Source of the DNA: Microbulbifer donghaiensis
Lineage (GTDB): Bacteria > Pseudomonadota > Gammaproteobacteria > Pseudomonadales > Cellvibrionaceae
Direction of reading: 5' to 3'
DNA length: 64,000 nucleotides
NCBI RefSeq assembly: GCF_900129095.1
Contig: NZ_FQVA01000003.1
Coordinates: forward strand, 186,001 to 250,000
The notes under the pieces: model-generated
What the model saw: only the letters and a program-made list of their open reading frames with translations
What the model was told of the DNA's origin: nothing
Database searches by the model: none
Shown here: piece after piece, positions 1-8,180 of the stretch
Layout of the letters: every line of letters starts with the position of its first letter
Numbering within the stretch: position 1 is the first letter of the stretch
Translations under genes and position numbers: made by a program

Positions 1-16
1 CGAAGTGCCTTCCGCG

Positions 17-1624
17 TTACATGCGGAAGACACCAAACTTGGTCTCTTGCGGTTCTCTGTGGCTGGCGGCAGCCAGACACAGGCCGAGCACGCGGCGCGT
101 GTCCGCGGGATCGATGACGCCGTCATCCCACAGGCGCGCCGAGGCGTAGTAGGGATGCCCCTGGTGCTCGTAGTCGTCGACGATCGGCTGGCGGAAAGCC
201 TGCTCTTCCTCCGCACTCCAGGATTCGCCGCGCGCTTCCATCTGGTCGCGCTTCACCTGCGCCAGCACGCCGGCCGCCTGTTCGCCACCCATCACCGAGA
301 TACGCGCGTTGGGCCACATAAACAGGAAGTTCGGATCGTAGGCGCGGCCGCACATGCCGTAGTTGCCGGCCCCGAAAGAGCCGCCGATCAGAATGGTGAT
401 CTTCGGCACCTTGGCGGTGGCCACCGCGGTCACCATCTTGGCGCCGTGTTTGGCGATGCCGCCGGCCTCGTACTGCTTGCCCACCATAAAACCGGTGATG
501 TTCTGCAGGAATACCAGCGGAATATGGCGTTGGGCACACAGCTCGATAAAGTGCGCGCCCTTTTGCGCGCTCTCGGCAAACAGGATGCCGTTGTTGGCGA
601 CGATGCCCACCGGATAGCCATGTATGCGCGCAAAACCCGTTACCAGGGTGGTGCCGTAGAGCGCTTTGAATTCATCGAACTCGGAGCCGTCGACGGTGCG
701 GGCGATAATCTCGCGCACGTCGTAAGGCTGACGGGAATCCTTCGGTACCACGCCGTAGATCTCCTCCGGCGGGTAGATCGGCTCGATCGGCTTCTGAATA
801 TCCAGACCGGGCTGCTTGACGCGATTCAGGCGTGCCACCGAGCGCCGCGCCAGTTCCAGCGCGTGCACGTCGTTGTTCGCGTAGTGGTCGGACACGCCCG
901 ACGTGCGACAGTGCACCTCGGCACCGCCCAATTCTTCCGCGGACACCTCTTCACCGGTCGCGGCCTTCACCAGCGGCGGGCCGGCGAGGAAGATGGTGGC
1001 CTGCTCCTTCACCATGATGGATTCATCGGCCATCGCCGGCACATAGGCGCCACCGGCGGTGCAGCTGCCCATCACCACGGCGATCTGCGGAATGTTTTGC
1101 GCCGACAAGTTGGCCTGGTTGAAGAAGATGCGGCCGAAGTGCTCACGGTCCGGGAACACATCGTCCTGGCGCGGCAGGTTGGCGCCACCGGAATCCACCA
1201 GATAGATGCACGGCAGGTTGTTCTGCTCGGCAATCGCCTGCGCGCGCAGGTGTTTTTTCACCGTCAACGGATAGTAGGTGCCGCCCTTCACGGTCGCGTC
1301 GTTGGCGACGATCACGCAGGGCTGGCCGGATACGGTGCCGATGCCGGTGATAATACCGGCCGCCGGTACCTCCTCGCCGTATACGTCGTAAGCCGCCAGC
1401 TGGGAAAATTCCAGGAACGGGCTGCCCGGATCCAGCAGTGCGTCGATACGATCCCGCGGCAGCAGCTTGCCGCGCGCTAGATGCTTCTCCCGCGCGCGCT
1501 CACCGCCGCCCTGGGCGATCTGTTCCACTTTCCCGCGCAGGTCCGCGACCAGCTTCTGCATCTGCTCGCGGTTGTCGGCAAAGGCCGCATCGCGGGAGTT
1601 AATCTTGCTCTGCAACTGATTCAT
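17..1624 (-). CDS. liuB: Methylcrotonoyl-CoA carboxylase, carboxyltransferase (beta) subunit
   Basis: This subunit transfers the carboxyl group from biotin to 3-methylcrotonyl-CoA, the step after isovaleryl-CoA dehydrogenase in leucine breakdown; it acts in the cytoplasm with a biotinylated alpha subunit that is not in this window. The 535-residue protein has the family's full length. Visible landmarks are [10 protein letters not shown] at residues 144-153, typical of the N-terminal carboxyltransferase half, glycine-rich [18 protein letters not shown] in the C-terminal half, and a C-terminal [16 protein letters not shown] stretch shared by acyl-CoA carboxyltransferases. It lies 73 bases downstream of the isovaleryl-CoA dehydrogenase gene on the same strand, so the two are probably co-transcribed. 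The stop codon is 16 bases from the left edge and the operon probably continues beyond it. Propionyl-CoA carboxylase beta is the main alternative; the liuA and liuR neighbours argue against it. Confidence 0.95.
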   Translation of the reverse strand: MNQLQSKINSRDAAFADNREQMQKLVADLRGKVEQIAQGGGERAREKHLARGKLLPRDRIDALLDPGSPFLEFSQLAAYDVYGEEVPAAGIITGIGTVSGQPCVIVANDATVKGGTYYPLTVKKHLRAQAIAEQNNLPCIYLVDSGGANLPRQDDVFPDREHFGRIFFNQANLSAQNIPQIAVVMGSCTAGGAYVPAMADESIMVKEQATIFLAGPPLVKAATGEEVSAEELGGAEVHCRTSGVSDHYANNDVHALELARRSVARLNRVKQPGLDIQKPIEPIYPPEEIYGVVPKDSRQPYDVREIIARTVDGSEFDEFKALYGTTLVTGFARIHGYPVGIVANNGILFAESAQKGAHFIELCAQRHIPLVFLQNITGFMVGKQYEAGGIAKHGAKMVTAVATAKVPKITILIGGSFGAGNYGMCGRAYDPNFLFMWPNARISVMGGEQAAGVLAQVKRDQMEARGESWSAEEEQAFRQPIVDDYEHQGHPYYASARLWDDGVIDPADTRRVLGLCLAAASHREPQETKFGVFRM

Positions 1625-1697
1625 AAACTCTGATTCACTTTTTCAGAGAAAAACTGGTTCGCTGCGGATGGTTCCCCGCAGCACATATCACTACGCC

Positions 1698-2867
1698 TCA
1701 GCGAGTCTCGTTGAACAGCTCGCGGCCGATCAACATACGGCGAATCTCGGAGGTACCAGCGCCGATTTCATATAGCTTGGCGTCGCGCAGCAGGCGGCCG
1801 GTGGAATACTCGTTGATATAGCCGTTGCCGCCCAGGGTCTGGATCGCCTGCAGGGCCATCTGCGTGGCGCGCTCGGCGGTAAACAGGATCACCGCGGCGG
1901 AGTCCTTGCGCGAGTCCTCACCGCGATCGCAGGCTTTGGCCACCGCATACAGGTAGGCGCGGCTCGCGTTCAGGTCCGTGTACATGTCGGCGACCTTGCC
2001 CTGCATCAGCTGGAACTCGCCGATGGCCCTGCCGAACTGCTTGCGCTCGTGCACATAGGGCACTACCACGTCCAGACAGGCCTGCATGATGCCCACCGGA
2101 CCGCCAGACAGAATAGTGCGCTCGTAATCGAGACCACTCATCAGCACACGCACACCGCCGTTCAGCTCGCCGAGGATGTTTTCTTCCGGCACTTCGCAGT
2201 CCTCGAACACCAGTTCACAGGTGTTGGAGCCGCGCATGCCCAGTTTGTCGAGCTTCTGCGCCTGGGAAAAACCCTTGAAACCGCGTTCGACGATAAACGC
2301 GGTGATGCCACCGGAGCTGACACCCGGCTCGGTGCGCGCGTAGATCACGTAGGTGTGGGCATCCGGGCCGTTGGTGATCCACATCTTGTTGCCGTTCAGG
2401 ATAAAGCGATCGCCCTTCTTCTCCGCGCGCAGCTGCAGGCTCACGACATCGGAGCCGGAGTTGGGCTCGCTCATCGCCAGCGCACCGATGTGCTCACCGG
2501 AGCACAGCTTCGGCAGGTACTTGGCCTTCTGTTCCGGCGTGCCATTCTTGCGAATCTGGTTGACGCACAGGTTGGAATGGGCACCGTAGGACAGGCCGAC
2601 GGATGCGGACGCGCGAGAAATTTCCTCCATCGCCACCGCGTGGGCCAGGTAACCCATATTGGAGCCGCCGAATTCCTCCTCCACGGTCATACCGAGCAGG
2701 CCCAGTTCGCCAAATTTTTTCCACATGTCCGCCGGGAACAGGTTGTCCTCGTCGATCTGCGCCGCGCGCGGGGCCAGCTCCGCCTGGCAGAACTTGTAGA
2801 CCATGTCGCGCAGCATATCGATCTCTTCGCCGAGGTCGAAATTCAGGGTTGGGTAGGAGGTGTTCAT
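1698..2867 (-). CDS. liuA: Isovaleryl-CoA dehydrogenase
   Basis: FAD-dependent acyl-CoA dehydrogenase that oxidises isovaleryl-CoA to 3-methylcrotonyl-CoA and passes electrons to electron-transfer flavoprotein. The 389 residues match the family length. The substrate/FAD-binding segment [14 protein letters not shown] lies near residues 131-144, and the flavin segment [11 protein letters not shown] near 163-173. Glu249, in [13 protein letters not shown], sits where isovaleryl-CoA dehydrogenases carry their catalytic base, which separates them from short- and medium-chain enzymes whose base is elsewhere. The C-terminal QTLGGNGY and [12 protein letters not shown] motifs are also standard. It lies between the MerR regulator upstream and the carboxylase subunit downstream on the same strand, the usual order of liuR-liuA-liuB clusters. 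Confidence 0.96.
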   Translation of the reverse strand: MNTSYPTLNFDLGEEIDMLRDMVYKFCQAELAPRAAQIDEDNLFPADMWKKFGELGLLGMTVEEEFGGSNMGYLAHAVAMEEISRASASVGLSYGAHSNLCVNQIRKNGTPEQKAKYLPKLCSGEHIGALAMSEPNSGSDVVSLQLRAEKKGDRFILNGNKMWITNGPDAHTYVIYARTEPGVSSGGITAFIVERGFKGFSQAQKLDKLGMRGSNTCELVFEDCEVPEENILGELNGGVRVLMSGLDYERTILSGGPVGIMQACLDVVVPYVHERKQFGRAIGEFQLMQGKVADMYTDLNASRAYLYAVAKACDRGEDSRKDSAAVILFTAERATQMALQAIQTLGGNGYINEYSTGRLLRDAKLYEIGAGTSEIRRMLIGRELFNETR

Positions 2868-3021
2868 AGCGACTCCGTTACTGTTTTTTCACTCTTCGCC
2901 TATTGGGCGCAATTTGGGGTTCGTGGCGGCTCCACTGCCGGGGGGCCGCCCGCTCAACAGCCTCATCGGCAATCGTCGCGCGGACGGCCTCCGGTAGCGG
3001 AGCCTTCGTATCTCAATTCCG

Positions 3022-3429
3022 TCAGCTGTCGGTGTTCAGCTGCAGGGCCGCGCGGGCGCGCCCCTCCGCATCATCCAGTTCGCCCATCAGGCTCTCGATA
3101 TCGCGCAACTGCTGCTGCAGCTGCGCGCGTTTCTGTCCTATGTGCAGCAGCAGCCGCTGCAGCTGTTCCACGTTGCCGTGGGCCGGGTCGTACATGTCGA
3201 TGATTTCCCGGCTCTCGTCGAGGGAGAAGCCCAGCCGCTTGCCGCGCAAAATCAGCTTCAGCCGCACCCGGTCCTCCGGACTGTAGATGCGGGTCTGACC
3301 GCGCCGCGCCGGGCTCAACAACCCCTTGTCCTCGTAAAAGCGGATGGCGCGGGTAGTGATATCGAACTCCCGCGCCAGCTCGGAAATGCTGTAGCTGGAG
3401 GGCTCTGCGGGGCTGTCTGTGGCTTTCAT
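3022..3429 (-). CDS. liuR: MerR-family regulator of branched-chain amino acid breakdown (LiuR)
   Basis: A 135-residue MerR-family DNA-binding protein. The N-terminal winged helix-turn-helix reads YSISELAREFDITTRAIRFY followed by EDKGLLSPARRGQTRIYS, and the rest is a predicted coiled-coil dimerisation helix (residues about 80-130) without the cysteines of metal-sensing MerR proteins. LiuR proteins of proteobacteria control leucine/isovalerate catabolic genes, and this gene is directly upstream of liuA on the same strand. A perfect 16-base palindrome 38 bases upstream of its start (3467-3482) is a likely operator, so the operon is probably autoregulated. The 154-base gap to liuA contains no recognisable second operator. 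Confidence 0.9.
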   Translation of the reverse strand: MKATDSPAEPSSYSISELAREFDITTRAIRFYEDKGLLSPARRGQTRIYSPEDRVRLKLILRGKRLGFSLDESREIIDMYDPAHGNVEQLQRLLLHIGQKRAQLQQQLRDIESLMGELDDAEGRARAALQLNTDS

Positions 3430-3466
3430 GGCAACTTCCTCTGAACGCGCAGAAGCCTAGCAGGAG

Positions 3467-3482
3467 TTTACGTTAACGTAAA
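3467..3482. promoter_or_regulatory. Probable LiuR operator palindrome
   Basis: TTTACGTTAACGTAAA is a perfect 16-base palindrome centred about 45 bases upstream of the liuR start codon, and it is followed by a further CGTAAG partial repeat. MerR-family regulators bind palindromes placed between the -35 and -10 elements, which fits this position. Assignment to LiuR is from position and from my memory that LiuR sites have a TTTACG...CGTAAA form. Confidence 0.7.
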
Positions 3483-3556
3483 CGTAAGCTTTGTGACAAA
3501 AACAGACTCTCACCCAATGATTGGTCACCGAGTGAGAAGGGAAACTACAGGGGAGT

Positions 3557-4660
3557 TTAGGCGTTCAGCAGCTGGTGCAACTGATTGTCGAGCAGCTTCT
3601 GGTAGGTCGGCACCAGGCCGGTCACCTCGGCACCCCAGCTGGTGCCGTGATGCTCCACGCGCCCGTCGAGGGCTTTGTCGTCGAGCAGTGCGGCGTGCAG
3701 CGACAGACCGCGGGACTGGGCCAGCAGCTGCTCGCCGGAGAAGTCGAATGACTGCAACCGCGCCGGCACCACTGCCAGCGCCAGCTGCAGGCCGGTGGCC
3801 CGGCTGGCACTGTGCAATTCGCGCAACAGCAGGCCGCAGCAGACGGCGCGGAAGGCCGCGTCATCGCCGCAGAAGCCGAGCCCCTGCTGCGGACCGGCAT
3901 GCTTCAGTGGACGCGCATCGTAGATGCGCTGCAGCAATTGCAACCGCTCCTCCAGCTCCAGCTGCAACTTGTCGAGGGCGCTGCGGCTGAGTTGATTGCC
4001 GAGCTGCGCCCAGTTCAGCGGGCGGATATACAGGCCCGCGGCGATTTCCGGTTCCGGCTTCGGCGGCGCTGCCGGCCTGGCCTGCACCACGGGAACCGCC
4101 CGGCGCGCGGCAGCGCCCCCGGCCTGCGACAGACTGGCAGTCGCCGCCAGCGCCGCGGCGGCACTGAACGGCAGTGCGAATACCAGGCTCAGCAGCAGGC
4201 TCGCCCAGGGAAAGGTGACGCCGCTGCCCGGCAACAGGTGAATTGTGACGTTGCCGGCAATACTGTCGTGCAGGACTACCGGCGCGCTGACGCTCTCGCC
4301 GCGCTCGGCATCGCCGACCTGCGCCAGAATACTGGACTCGACGTCCTGCACGGTGACACCGCTGATCACCGGCAGTGCCAGCAGTTGCTGGGTCAGCAGC
4401 TGCATACTGATGCGGTCGCCGGCGACGATACTCTCCAGGCTCTGGCTGGCGAGGAAGGCCGCCGCCGCCTCCGCCGAGTCGCGGTCGCGCGCCATCGCCA
4501 TGGATTTTTGCTGGCCGTAGTAGTGCCCCAGCGCAGCGCTGCAGAAGATCGCCAGCACCAGCCAGATTGCCGCTGCCAGCAGTTGCTGTCGGACGCGCGG
4601 GGGCAATTCGGCGATCAGCCTGGGCAGGTTGCGGGTCTTGGAAAAAATATCGGCGAACAT
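3557..4660 (-). CDS. AhpA/YtjB-family membrane protein
   Basis: An inner-membrane protein of about 367 residues. A first transmembrane helix (LLAAAIWLVLAIFCSAALGHYY) is followed by a periplasmic region of roughly 130 residues, a second membrane segment containing WASLLLSLVFALPFSAAAALAA, and a long cytoplasmic C-terminal part. It stands back to back with serB; the same arrangement is found for ytjB (smp) in enterobacteria and for the AhpA-type gene of pseudomonads, and this synteny is the main basis for the name. The biochemical role of the family is not established. I start it at the ATG at 4660 because the longer frame would need a GTG at 4723 inside the serB promoter region; neither start has a good ribosome binding site. 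Confidence 0.75.
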   Translation of the reverse strand: MFADIFSKTRNLPRLIAELPPRVRQQLLAAAIWLVLAIFCSAALGHYYGQQKSMAMARDRDSAEAAAAFLASQSLESIVAGDRISMQLLTQQLLALPVISGVTVQDVESSILAQVGDAERGESVSAPVVLHDSIAGNVTIHLLPGSGVTFPWASLLLSLVFALPFSAAAALAATASLSQAGGAAARRAVPVVQARPAAPPKPEPEIAAGLYIRPLNWAQLGNQLSRSALDKLQLELEERLQLLQRIYDARPLKHAGPQQGLGFCGDDAAFRAVCCGLLLRELHSASRATGLQLALAVVPARLQSFDFSGEQLLAQSRGLSLHAALLDDKALDGRVEHHGTSWGAEVTGLVPTYQKLLDNQLHQLLNA

Positions 4661-4770
4661 AGGGAAGCGCTGGAAATTTTGTCGTTGTAGGAATCCGGTT
4701 GATTTTAGCGAAGAATGTGCCACGGGCTATAATGCGCCTCCAATTTTCTTCAACCGCAGGGACCAGCGCC

Positions 4771-5880
4771 ATGGGCGACCAGCCGACCTCTCAAGAATTC
4801 CATCTGCCCCTGGCACAGATTACCCAGACGCCTCTCGATTGCAGCCTGCGTTACCTGGACTTCAGTGGCGATTACGCGCGCCTCGGTCTCGAATACCACG
4901 GCGCCGCCCCGTTTGAAGACACCACCAGTTGCGCACTGGCGCCGCCGGCACGGGAAGCCGCCGCGGTAACCGCCCCCTGGTGCGTGACCATGCTGGCCCC
5001 CGCTGCCCGCCTGGCGCAGGTGCAGCAACTGCTCACTTTTTTTGCCGGGCACGGCTGGGCGGTAAGCGCCGTCGATACCCTGGCCCAGCGCCGCGAGCGC
5101 ACCGTAATACGCTTCCAGCTGGACGCGGAACTCGAGTTTGCCGCTGCCAAACACACCTGCCTGCAACTGGCGGAGAAACTCGACGTCGATCTGGTACTGC
5201 AGCCCGGCAGCAGCCAGCGGGTACCGGCTCTGGCGGGCTTTGATATGGACTCGACACTGATCGATGCGGAGGTGATCGACGAACTGGCCAAGATTACCGG
5301 TATCGGCGAGCAGGTGGCCGCGATCACCGAGGCGGCCATGCGCGGCGAGCTGGATTTCCGCCAGAGTTTCCGCAAGCGCATGGCCCTGCTGCGCGGTTTT
5401 TCCGAACGGCGCCTGGCCGAGATCGCCACGCAGCTGCCGTTGAAGGACGGGGCGGACAAGCTCCTCGGCGGCTTGCGCGCACTCGGCTGCAAGACCGCCA
5501 TACTGTCCGGCGGCTTCACCTATTTCGCCGACTACCTGCGGCGCGAACGGCTGCCCGTGGATTTCATACATGCGAACCAGCTCGAGTTCGAACACGGAGC
5601 CCTGACCGGCGGCGTTATCGAGCCGATTGTCGACGGCATGCGCAAGCGGGAACTACTGCAGCAGATGGCGGAGGAGCAGGGGCTGGAGCTCGAGCGGGTG
5701 ATCGCCGTCGGCGACGGCGCCAATGATATTCCGATGCTGAACCTCGGCGCGCTGGGAATCGCTATTCACCCCAAACCCAAGGTGCGCCTGGAAGCGCCCC
5801 AGTCCATCGAGCGCTTCGGCCTGGATGCGGCGCTGTACCTGTTCGGACTCAGCGATCAGCAGATAGAAAACCTGATATAG
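4771..5880 (+). CDS. serB: Phosphoserine phosphatase
   Basis: Hydrolyses O-phosphoserine to serine, the last step of serine synthesis, in the cytoplasm. The 369-residue protein has an N-terminal ACT-like region (about 1-150) and a C-terminal HAD-superfamily phosphatase. Motif I is GFDMDSTLIDAEVIDELAK, with the nucleophile and acid/base aspartates at about 158 and 160; motif II is ILSGGFTYF; motif IV is VGDGANDIPML. The ATG at 4771 is chosen because CAGGGACC lies just upstream and the homologous sequence begins after it; a longer frame from 4699 would run through the promoter region shared with the divergent ahpA-like gene. The N-terminal extension relative to E. coli SerB is usual for gammaproteobacterial SerB. 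Confidence 0.95.
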   Translation: MGDQPTSQEFHLPLAQITQTPLDCSLRYLDFSGDYARLGLEYHGAAPFEDTTSCALAPPAREAAAVTAPWCVTMLAPAARLAQVQQLLTFFAGHGWAVSAVDTLAQRRERTVIRFQLDAELEFAAAKHTCLQLAEKLDVDLVLQPGSSQRVPALAGFDMDSTLIDAEVIDELAKITGIGEQVAAITEAAMRGELDFRQSFRKRMALLRGFSERRLAEIATQLPLKDGADKLLGGLRALGCKTAILSGGFTYFADYLRRERLPVDFIHANQLEFEHGALTGGVIEPIVDGMRKRELLQQMAEEQGLELERVIAVGDGANDIPMLNLGALGIAIHPKPKVRLEAPQSIERFGLDAALYLFGLSDQQIENLI

Positions 5881-5928
5881 CAACGCCGCCCGCGGCGACG
5901 GCCAGCCTTCATGCGAAACGGCAGAAAA

Positions 5929-6054
5929 TCAGGCCATCGCGTGGGGGAAAGGCAGCGGGCGGGACTTGTTGTTGTCGGTGCAGACGCTGACGCCGCGGGC
6001 GCAACTGACCGTCAACAGGGTCAGCAGCAGCAAGATGAACATCCGTTTCCACAT
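5929..6054 (-). CDS. Micro-lipoprotein A (41 residues)
   Basis: A very short open frame with the full signature of a bacterial lipoprotein: start MWKRMFILLLLTLL, lipobox TVSC (cysteine at residue 18), then a mature tail of only 24 residues ending RPLPFPHAMA. GAAGGGA lies about eight bases upstream of the ATG. The mature peptide has a second cysteine seven residues after the lipidated one. It resembles a second tiny gene 2 kb away (8033-8155), which shares the lipobox, the second cysteine and a terminal PL-x-FPHA motif. The function is unknown; export and lipidation are inferred from the signal. The gene is divergent from the esterase-family gene that follows. Confidence 0.6.
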   Translation of the reverse strand: MWKRMFILLLLTLLTVSCARGVSVCTDNNKSRPLPFPHAMA

Positions 6055-6221
6055 GAGAATTTCCCTTCGAGTGCGCCGGTTTTTTATCGGAGTGCAGATT
6101 ACGCAATGGGTTCCACGGTGAACAGTGGACAGTTGAATTATCCGCCAGAAAATTGGCGGCGCGTGACAGTGGTTAAAAAACTATGCTCACAAAGAGCAAC
6201 CGCTGAAGACCGCCGCGCAAA

Positions 6222-7538
6222 ATGCCAGCCCCTACCCCGGACAACGACGCCGCCCTGCTGACCACCTTAAACGAACTGTACCACCCCCTGCGCGGCCGGG
6301 ACGACCTGAGTCCGCTGGTCGAACAGCTCGCGAACGCCCGCATCGTCATGCTCGGCGAGGCCTCTCACGGCACCTCTGAATTTTATGTCTGGCGGGCGGC
6401 CATCAGCCGGCGACTCATCGAAGAGCACGGCTTCAAATTCATCGCCGTCGAAGGCGACTGGCCCGACTGCTATCGCGTCAACCGCTACGTCAAAGCCTAC
6501 CCGCAGTCCGGTGAGCACGCGGAGGCCGTATTGCACGGTTTCGACCGCTGGCCGACCTGGATGTGGGCCAACTGGGAGATGGTCGCCTTCGCCGAGTGGT
6601 TGCGCAAGCACAACGCCGACAGCGACGGCCAGCAGGTGGGCTTCTACGGCCTGGATGTCTACAGCCTGTGGGAATCCCTGGACGCGATTGTGCGCCATCT
6701 GCGCCACAATGACCCGCAGTCGATGCCGCTGGCGGAAAAGGTGCTCAACTGTTTCCAGCCCTACGGTCGCGACGAACAGCGCTACGCCCGACACACCGCC
6801 CTGTCCCGTCACGACTGCGCCAACGAAGTAACCGGCCTGCTGCTGCAGCTGGCGCGCCGACACCCCCATTTCGATGCGGACCCGGAGGCCGACTTCGACG
6901 CCGAACAGAATGCCCACGTGATGGTCAGCGCCGAGCGCTATTACCGCACCATGATGGTGGGCGGCGCCGGTTCCTGGAACCTGCGCGACAGCCATATGAT
7001 GGAAACCCTGAATCGCCTGATGCAGCATCACGGCCCCGGCACCAGGGCCATTGTGTGGGCACACAACACCCACATCGGCGACGCCCGCGCGACGGATATG
7101 CGCCTCGTCGGCATGCACAACATCGGCCAGCTGGCGCGTGAAGAGTGGGGTGCCGAGCGGGTGCGACTGGTGGGCTTTGGCAGTCACAGTGGCAGTGTGG
7201 TCGCCGGCGGCCGCTGGGGCGCCGAAATGCAGCGCATGGCACTGCCGCCGTCACCGGAGCATAGCTGGGAGGGCGCATTGCACGCCGCGCTGGGTGACAA
7301 CGGGATACTGCTGCTGGATGAGGTCGGCGAGCGGCGGGAACTCGTCAGCACCCGCGGCCACCGCGCAGTTGGCGTCGTCTACGACCCGCGGCGCGAGCGC
7401 GGCAACTATGTGCCGACCGAACTGGCGCGGCGCTACGATGCCTTTGTCCACCTGGACGAAACCCGCGCGCTGCACCCATTGCATATCGAGGCGGCCGCGA
7501 GTGCGACACCGCCGGATACCTATCCGTGGGGTTTCTGA
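6222..7538 (+). CDS. Erythromycin-esterase-family protein
   Basis: A 438-residue cytoplasmic protein of the erythromycin esterase (EreA-like) superfamily. The conserved blocks are visible: VMLGEASHGTSEFY at about residues 43-56, VEGDWPDCYRVNRYV, and WAHNTHIGDAR with its histidine further on. GEASHG and the second histidine correspond to the active site of the family. Most chromosomal members are not antibiotic-resistance enzymes and have no known substrate; many are fused to or lie beside phosphoribosyltransferases, which is not the case here. No convincing ribosome binding site precedes the ATG at 6222. The gene is followed directly by the triplicated 146-bp repeat. Confidence 0.85.
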   Translation: MPAPTPDNDAALLTTLNELYHPLRGRDDLSPLVEQLANARIVMLGEASHGTSEFYVWRAAISRRLIEEHGFKFIAVEGDWPDCYRVNRYVKAYPQSGEHAEAVLHGFDRWPTWMWANWEMVAFAEWLRKHNADSDGQQVGFYGLDVYSLWESLDAIVRHLRHNDPQSMPLAEKVLNCFQPYGRDEQRYARHTALSRHDCANEVTGLLLQLARRHPHFDADPEADFDAEQNAHVMVSAERYYRTMMVGGAGSWNLRDSHMMETLNRLMQHHGPGTRAIVWAHNTHIGDARATDMRLVGMHNIGQLAREEWGAERVRLVGFGSHSGSVVAGGRWGAEMQRMALPPSPEHSWEGALHAALGDNGILLLDEVGERRELVSTRGHRAVGVVYDPRRERGNYVPTELARRYDAFVHLDETRALHPLHIEAAASATPPDTYPWGF

Positions 7539-7540
7539 GC

Positions 7541-7945
7541 TGTGCCTAATTGACGGCACCCATTACCATCGCAGGACGGGCAAAGGAGCCTGGCGACGCG
7601 CCCATCATCCGGGTATGCGATGGGCACGCTTCGCTTTGCCCATCCTACAAATCTTCGTCTTTTTGGACGGAACCCGGGCGCTGAACTGTGCCTAATTAAC
7701 GGCACCCGTAACCATCGCAGGACGGGCAAAGGAGCCTGGCGACGCGCCCATCACCCGGGTATGCGATGGGCACGCCTCGCTTTGCCCATCCTACAAATCT
7801 TCGTCTTTCTGGACGGAACCCGCGCGCTGAACTGTGCCTAACTAACGGCACCCGTAACCATCGTAGGATGGGCAAAGGAGCCTGGCGACGTACCCATCAC
7901 CCGGGTATGCGATGGGCACGCTTCGCTTTGCCCATCCTACAAATC
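7541..7945. repeat. Three tandem copies of a 146-bp palindromic repeat
   Basis: Copies begin at 7541, 7687 and 7833, an exact 146-base period, with only a few substitutions between copies; the third is cut short near 7945. Each unit contains an inverted repeat bounded by GGATGGGCAAAG on one side and CTTTGCCCATCCTAC on the other, which would fold into a hairpin of about 80 bases. Sequences of this general kind (GTAGGATGGGCAAAG with its complement) are common dispersed intergenic repeats in gammaproteobacteria. All three copies can be read through in one frame, but this is a by-product of repetition, not a gene. Confidence 0.9.
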
Positions 7946-8020
7946 TGTAGGAGCCTGCCCTGCAGGCGAACAAGGGCGGTTATCGCCAAGATCCTGTCGC
8001 CAGCGGGGCTGGCTCCCACA
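7946..8020. repeat. REP-like inverted repeat of the TAGGAGCCTGC family
   Basis: Imperfect 24-base inverted arms, TGTAGGAGCCTGCC... at 7946-7969 and its partner ending GGCTGGCTCCCACA at 7997-8020, directly after the triplicated repeat. A perfect-stem relative lies at 48007-48075, and a lone right half (CTGGCTCCCACAG) lies near 43208-43220. Confidence 0.75.
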
Positions 8021-8032
8021 GGGAAGTTTTAT

Positions 8033-8155
8033 TTAGCCATGGACCAGGCTCGCGTGCGGGAAAAGTAGCGGCGGTGCACCGCGTTCGTTACAGGCACTGT
8101 TGCTGCAGCCGACCGCGATCAACAACAGCAGCGCCGAAATAGCCAGCTTGCGCAT
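8033..8155 (-). CDS. Micro-lipoprotein B (40 residues)
   Basis: A second tiny lipoprotein gene. It begins MRKLAISALLLLIAVGC, with lipobox AVGC and the lipidated cysteine at residue 17, followed by 23 mature residues containing another cysteine and ending in LLFPHASLVHG. GGAG lies nine bases before the ATG at 8155; an in-frame ATG five codons earlier is less likely because that ribosome site would then lie inside the coding region. It shares the PL-x-FPHA motif with the gene at 5929-6054. It sits 25 bases downstream of the RND pump gene on the same strand and could be the last gene of that operon. Its function is unknown. Confidence 0.6.
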   Translation of the reverse strand: MRKLAISALLLLIAVGCSNSACNERGAPPLLFPHASLVHG

Positions 8156-8180
8156 CGTTTTACTCTCCATATCGGCCCGG

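Noticed and set aside
7541..7945. CRISPR array in the three-copy repeat
   Set aside because: The whole 146-base unit is repeated with no unique spacers.
7551..8068. Overlapping open frames repeating RRTGKGAWRRAHHPGMRWAR
   Set aside because: They arise because the 146-bp repeat lacks stops in that frame; the same frame is repeated by the DNA repeat, not by selection on protein.
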